Assembly (NCBI GenBank): GCA_029776465.1
Contig: JAKOTC010000078.1
Location: forward strand, 1-7,510
DNA length: 7,510 nt
Direction: 5' to 3'
Origin: Bacillota bacterium
GTDB lineage: Bacteria; Bacillota; Clostridia; Oscillospirales; JAKOTC01
The notes beneath the pieces are model-generated. The model saw only the letters and a program-made list of their open reading frames with translations. It was not told where the DNA came from and made no database searches. Made by a program: the position numbers and the translations under genes. Of the stretch, positions 4,786 to 7,510 are shown piece after piece (the stretch's first letter is position 1; each line of letters begins with the position of its first letter).

Positions 4786-5895
4786 TTAAAAACGATGCTC
4801 GGTATAGTTCCCCAGCACTTTCATTTCAGGAAGCTCCTGCCGGCACATTTCAATCACGGCCATGACAGAGGGGTCCGACAAGCTTCCCAAGAAGTCCAGA
4901 AAAAATTTATATTCGAAATCCCGGCCGCGATAGGGTCTGGATTCCAGCTTCGTCAGATTCAGTCCGGCGCAGGCAAAAGGAACCAGAGCGGTATAAAGCG
5001 AGCCTTCTACATGGGGCAGCGTGAAGAGTATGCTGACTTTGTCCGCACCGGGAAGGATTCCGCTCTGGGGGGATACCGCAAAAAAGCGGGTGCGGTTGTT
5101 TTGGGGGGCTATATTCTCCGCCAGTGATTCAAGACCGTATAAGCCTGCGCAGACCTCCGAGGCGATGGCGGCGGTTTTTTCCCCGTCCTGTGACACCATC
5201 CGGGCGGCCTCGGCCGTATTGGATACCGCGATCACCTCGGCATGAGGCAGGTTTTTGGCAATATAGTCCTTGCACTGATTAAGCGCCTGAGGGTGGGAAA
5301 GCACCTTTGTAATCCGGGACATCTCCAGACCCGGCTTGACCAGAAGGGAGTGCCCGATGCCGAGGCTGCAGGCTTCCTTGATATAAAAACCGTATTTCAC
5401 CAGCAGCTCGCTGATCTCCACCACCGATCCGGCGGAGGAATTTTCAGCGGGAAGTACCCCCATATCAGCCTCCCCTTCCCGAACCGCGATAAACACACTC
5501 TCCCAGTCAGGATAAAAGAGGATTTCCGCATGGGGATAAAGCTTCATTGCAGCCTGGTGGGAATAGGCCCCCGCAACGCCCTGGCAGGCAACTTTTCGGA
5601 TATTGAAGCAAGCCGTCTCCATCTGAGACTCTTTACGACAGAAGGCGGAATACTCATGCTGCTTTGCCATCTGCATCAGGGTGGTAAAGAGGGTTTTGGC
5701 ATAAGGAGCATATTCTCCCGCAAGGGATTGCACCTGATTCAAAACCGACTGTTCCCGTGCCGGGTTGCAAACAGGCAGCCCCTTTTCATGCTTATATTCC
5801 GCAATCTCGGCCACAACCTTCATCCGCTTCACCAGCAGCTCGGTGATCTGTTCATTGATTTGGTCGATTTCATTTCTCAATTGATCAATATTCAT
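4786..5895 (-). CDS. pheA: Bifunctional chorismate mutase/prephenate dehydratase (P-protein)
   Basis: This cytoplasmic enzyme converts chorismate to prephenate and then to phenylpyruvate, the committed route to phenylalanine. The 369-aa product has three domains. An AroQ-type mutase spans residues 1-85, with likely active-site Arg7, Arg24, Lys35, Arg47 and Glu48; the position of E. coli Asp48 is Asn44. The dehydratase core (about 100-275) has GVAGAYSHQAA, PAENSSAGSV (149-158), SHPQAL (200-205) and the catalytic TRF (269-271). A C-terminal ACT domain carries ESRP at 318-321 within ESRPYRGRDFEYKFF, so phenylalanine feedback inhibition is expected. Length and fusion match the E. coli-type P-protein; many Firmicutes instead have separate enzymes. 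The ATG overlaps the aroC stop (ATGA), with GGGGAAG just upstream, so translation is probably coupled. A strong terminator follows. Confidence 0.96.
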   Translation of the reverse strand: MNIDQLRNEIDQINEQITELLVKRMKVVAEIAEYKHEKGLPVCNPAREQSVLNQVQSLAGEYAPYAKTLFTTLMQMAKQHEYSAFCRKESQMETACFNIRKVACQGVAGAYSHQAAMKLYPHAEILFYPDWESVFIAVREGEADMGVLPAENSSAGSVVEISELLVKYGFYIKEACSLGIGHSLLVKPGLEMSRITKVLSHPQALNQCKDYIAKNLPHAEVIAVSNTAEAARMVSQDGEKTAAIASEVCAGLYGLESLAENIAPQNNRTRFFAVSPQSGILPGADKVSILFTLPHVEGSLYTALVPFACAGLNLTKLESRPYRGRDFEYKFFLDFLGSLSDPSVMAVIEMCRQELPEMKVLGNYTEHRF

Positions 5896-6977
5896 AGAGC
5901 TTCCCCCAGCATCGATAAGATGGCAATGGCCGCAGCTGCTTCCACAACAACGGAAGCTCTGGGAAGAATACAGGGATCGTGGCGCCCCTTAATCTCCAGC
6001 ATTTCCTCCTGCATAGTGGTCAGATTCACCGTTTGCTGGGGGGAGGATATGGAGGGAGTGGGGCGGAAAACCGCCCGGAACACCAGCGGCATCCCGTTGG
6101 TGATACCCCCGTTAATCCCTCCGGCATGGTTGGTCTTGGTCTTTACCCGGCCATTCTCCACCGTAAAGGGATCATTGTGCTGAGAACCGTAAAGGGTAGC
6201 GCCTTCGAAGCCGATGCCAAAATCAACGCCTTTCACCGCCGGAATCCCAAAGAGAATGGAGGAAAGAACATTCTCCACTCCGCCAAAGATGGGAGAACCG
6301 ATTCCGGCGGGCACCCCATCCACTCGGCACTCTATAATGCCGCCTACCGAGTCCTGTGTTCTTCGCGCTCCTTCGATTTCCTGCTTCATCTGAGCGGCCA
6401 CCAGAGGATTAATCACCGGCAAGCCCAACTCCTCAAGATTGTGCCGAATGGCTTGAAAATCATCCTCTTTGCCGAACGGACGATCGGTCACATGCCCCAC
6501 AGCGTATAAATGAGAGGCAATCTCAATGCCTTGCTGAGATAAGATCTGAAGGCAGATCCCCCCCGCGGCTGTCAGAGGAGCGGTCAAACGTCCGGAAAAA
6601 TGTCCCCCGCCCCGGGGATCATTGACACCCCGGTACCGAATGGCGCCGGTATAATCGGCGTGGGAGGGACGGGGCTTATTGGTAAACTCGGCGTAATCCC
6701 CCGACCGGGTGTCGGTGTTTCGAATAATTAAAGCCAGCGGTGCGCCGGTGGTTTTCCCATTGTATAACCCTGAGAGGATCTCCGGAATATCAGCCTCGGT
6801 TCGGGGGGTGGAAAGGGTGCTTCTGCCCGGTGCGCGGCGAAGCATCAGGCGGTTCAGGGCGTTCAAATCAATTTCCCGGCCGGGCGGGAGCCCGTCCAGC
6901 ACAGCCCCCACTGCGGGACCGTGAGACTCCCCAAAGAGGGAAAGAGAAAGTCCTCCGTTAGTCCAAATCGATGACAT
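5892..6977 (-). CDS. aroC: Chorismate synthase
   Basis: Chorismate synthase removes phosphate from EPSP to make chorismate, the last common step of aromatic biosynthesis, using reduced FMN. The 361-aa product has normal length. All three family signatures are present: GESHGPAVGAVLDGLPPG (16-33), GGGHFSGRLTAPLTAAGG (123-140) and RHDPCILPRASVVVEA from residue 332. The two invariant histidines are His19 (GESHG) and His106 (PRPSHADY). The ATG at 6977 is chosen because GGAGG lies 8 nt upstream and the protein then begins MSSIWTNGGLSLSLFGESHG. A longer frame reaching 7073 would only run through the end of aroA in another frame. It overlaps the aroA 3' end by 20 nt and the pheA start by 4 nt, making a tightly coupled cassette. 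Confidence 0.97.
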   Translation of the reverse strand: MSSIWTNGGLSLSLFGESHGPAVGAVLDGLPPGREIDLNALNRLMLRRAPGRSTLSTPRTEADIPEILSGLYNGKTTGAPLALIIRNTDTRSGDYAEFTNKPRPSHADYTGAIRYRGVNDPRGGGHFSGRLTAPLTAAGGICLQILSQQGIEIASHLYAVGHVTDRPFGKEDDFQAIRHNLEELGLPVINPLVAAQMKQEIEGARRTQDSVGGIIECRVDGVPAGIGSPIFGGVENVLSSILFGIPAVKGVDFGIGFEGATLYGSQHNDPFTVENGRVKTKTNHAGGINGGITNGMPLVFRAVFRPTPSISSPQQTVNLTTMQEEMLEIKGRHDPCILPRASVVVEAAAAIAILSMLGEAL

Positions 6978-7510
6978 CACTTTTTCCTCCAACCAATTTA
7001 TAATCCTCGAAAAATCCAGGGTAGGATTTGGCAATGCTCTGAGCATCGTCGATCTCGCTGGGGGCGTCCGCAAAACAGGCCCCTGCGGCCAGGGCCATCA
7101 CAATTCGGTGATCATTAGCCCCCTTGGCCCTTCCCCCTCGCAAGCCGGTTCCTTGAATGCAAAGTCCGTCAGGCAGTTCCGCAGCCTTCCCTCCTAAGGC
7201 TGCTATCCCTGCGCAGGTGGTGGCCAGCCGGTCGCTTTCTTTTAAACGGAGACGGACGGCGTTGACAATCCGGGTTTCCCCCTCGGCAAAACAGCCGAGA
7301 ACCGCCAGGGCGGGAACCAGGTCGGGAATCTGCCCGGCATCAATCTCAATGCCTTTCAGAATCCCCCTTCTCACGGTGAGGGTGTCCTCCCCCTGCTCGA
7401 TCACGGCTCCGAACTGCTTGAGAATATCGGCCAGCGCCCGGTCTCCCTGTAAACTGTTCCTTCGAAGGCCTTTCATCACAACCGGGCCTTCCACCGCTCC
7501 CATGATGCCA
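6958..7510 (-). CDS. aroA: 3-Phosphoshikimate 1-carboxyvinyltransferase (EPSP synthase), partial
   Basis: EPSP synthase joins phosphoenolpyruvate to shikimate-3-phosphate, giving EPSP for chorismate synthase. Only the C-terminal 183 codons are in the window. The frame stays open to the edge (a GIMGAVEG junction), so the Met at 7503 is internal, not a start; the family is about 430 aa long. Active-site regions visible are DAGQIPDLVP (equivalent to E. coli Asp313), RLKESDRL (Glu341 and Arg344), NDHRIVMALA (His385 and Arg386) and AKSYPGFFEDY (Lys411). All expected catalytic residues in this half are present. Substrate-loop residues that determine glyphosate class lie outside the window. The stop overlaps aroC by 20 nt. 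Confidence 0.95.
   Translation of the reverse strand, partial: GIMGAVEGPVVMKGLRRNSLQGDRALADILKQFGAVIEQGEDTLTVRRGILKGIEIDAGQIPDLVPALAVLGCFAEGETRIVNAVRLRLKESDRLATTCAGIAALGGKAAELPDGLCIQGTGLRGGRAKGANDHRIVMALAAGACFADAPSEIDDAQSIAKSYPGFFEDYKLVGGKSDVIDLD

Noticed and set aside
5242..6183. A 313-codon plus-strand open frame opposite pheA and aroC.
   Set aside because: It is an antisense shadow; both minus-strand genes carry full catalytic signatures.
6978..7073. A longer N-terminus for aroC starting at 7073.
   Set aside because: The extra 32 residues would be aroA coding sequence in another frame, and the ATG at 6977 has a good binding site and the family N-terminus.
1..7510. CRISPR arrays, insertion sequences, phage genes, tRNAs or rRNAs.
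   Set aside because: None were seen on either strand; gene content is housekeeping plus three unknown genes.

Overview
The window looks like a chromosomal segment of a spore-forming or related Gram-positive of the class Clostridia (Oscillospiraceae/Ruminococcaceae-like), with roughly balanced GC. This rests on an S10 ribosomal cluster that opens with rpsJ, strong AGGAGG-type ribosome binding sites, near-consensus sigma-A promoters, a lipoprotein signal peptide, and an aroA-aroC-pheA order common in Firmicutes. The taxonomic call is an inference; no search was run.

Minus strand, 2860 down to 12: the start of the S10 operon, in the order rpsJ (S10), rplC (L3), rplD (L4), rplW (L23), rplB (L2). 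A Shine-Dalgarno for the next gene, probably rpsS, sits at the window edge. All five proteins look complete. The operon has a recognisable promoter at 3158-3186 and a leader of about 290 nt. The leader can form several stem-loops, some mutually exclusive, including a weak terminator-like hairpin and a helix that would cover part of the rpsJ Shine-Dalgarno. It is the strongest candidate regulatory element here.

Plus strand, 3319-4022: a divergent single-gene unit. A perfect -35/17 bp/-10 promoter with an extended -10 drives a 178-aa predicted lipoprotein of unknown function, followed by a clear intrinsic terminator.

Minus strand, 4673 down to 4059: two small uncharacterised genes (82 and 95 aa). 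They lie between the terminator of the aromatic operon and the convergent lipoprotein gene. A sequence resembling a sporulation sigma-E promoter lies just upstream, and an 8-bp inverted repeat separates the two genes.

Minus strand, 7510 down to 4743: the end of an aromatic amino acid operon. It holds aroA (EPSP synthase, C-terminal part only), aroC (chorismate synthase) and pheA (fused chorismate mutase/prephenate dehydratase with an ACT domain). The genes overlap by 20 and 4 nt and end at a strong, symmetric terminator. Together they carry shikimate-3-phosphate through EPSP, chorismate and prephenate to phenylpyruvate, the phenylalanine precursor.

No tRNA, rRNA, CRISPR, insertion sequence or phage feature was seen. 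Nothing amounts to an evident new defence or mobile system; the novelty lies in the S10 leader and the orphan small genes.
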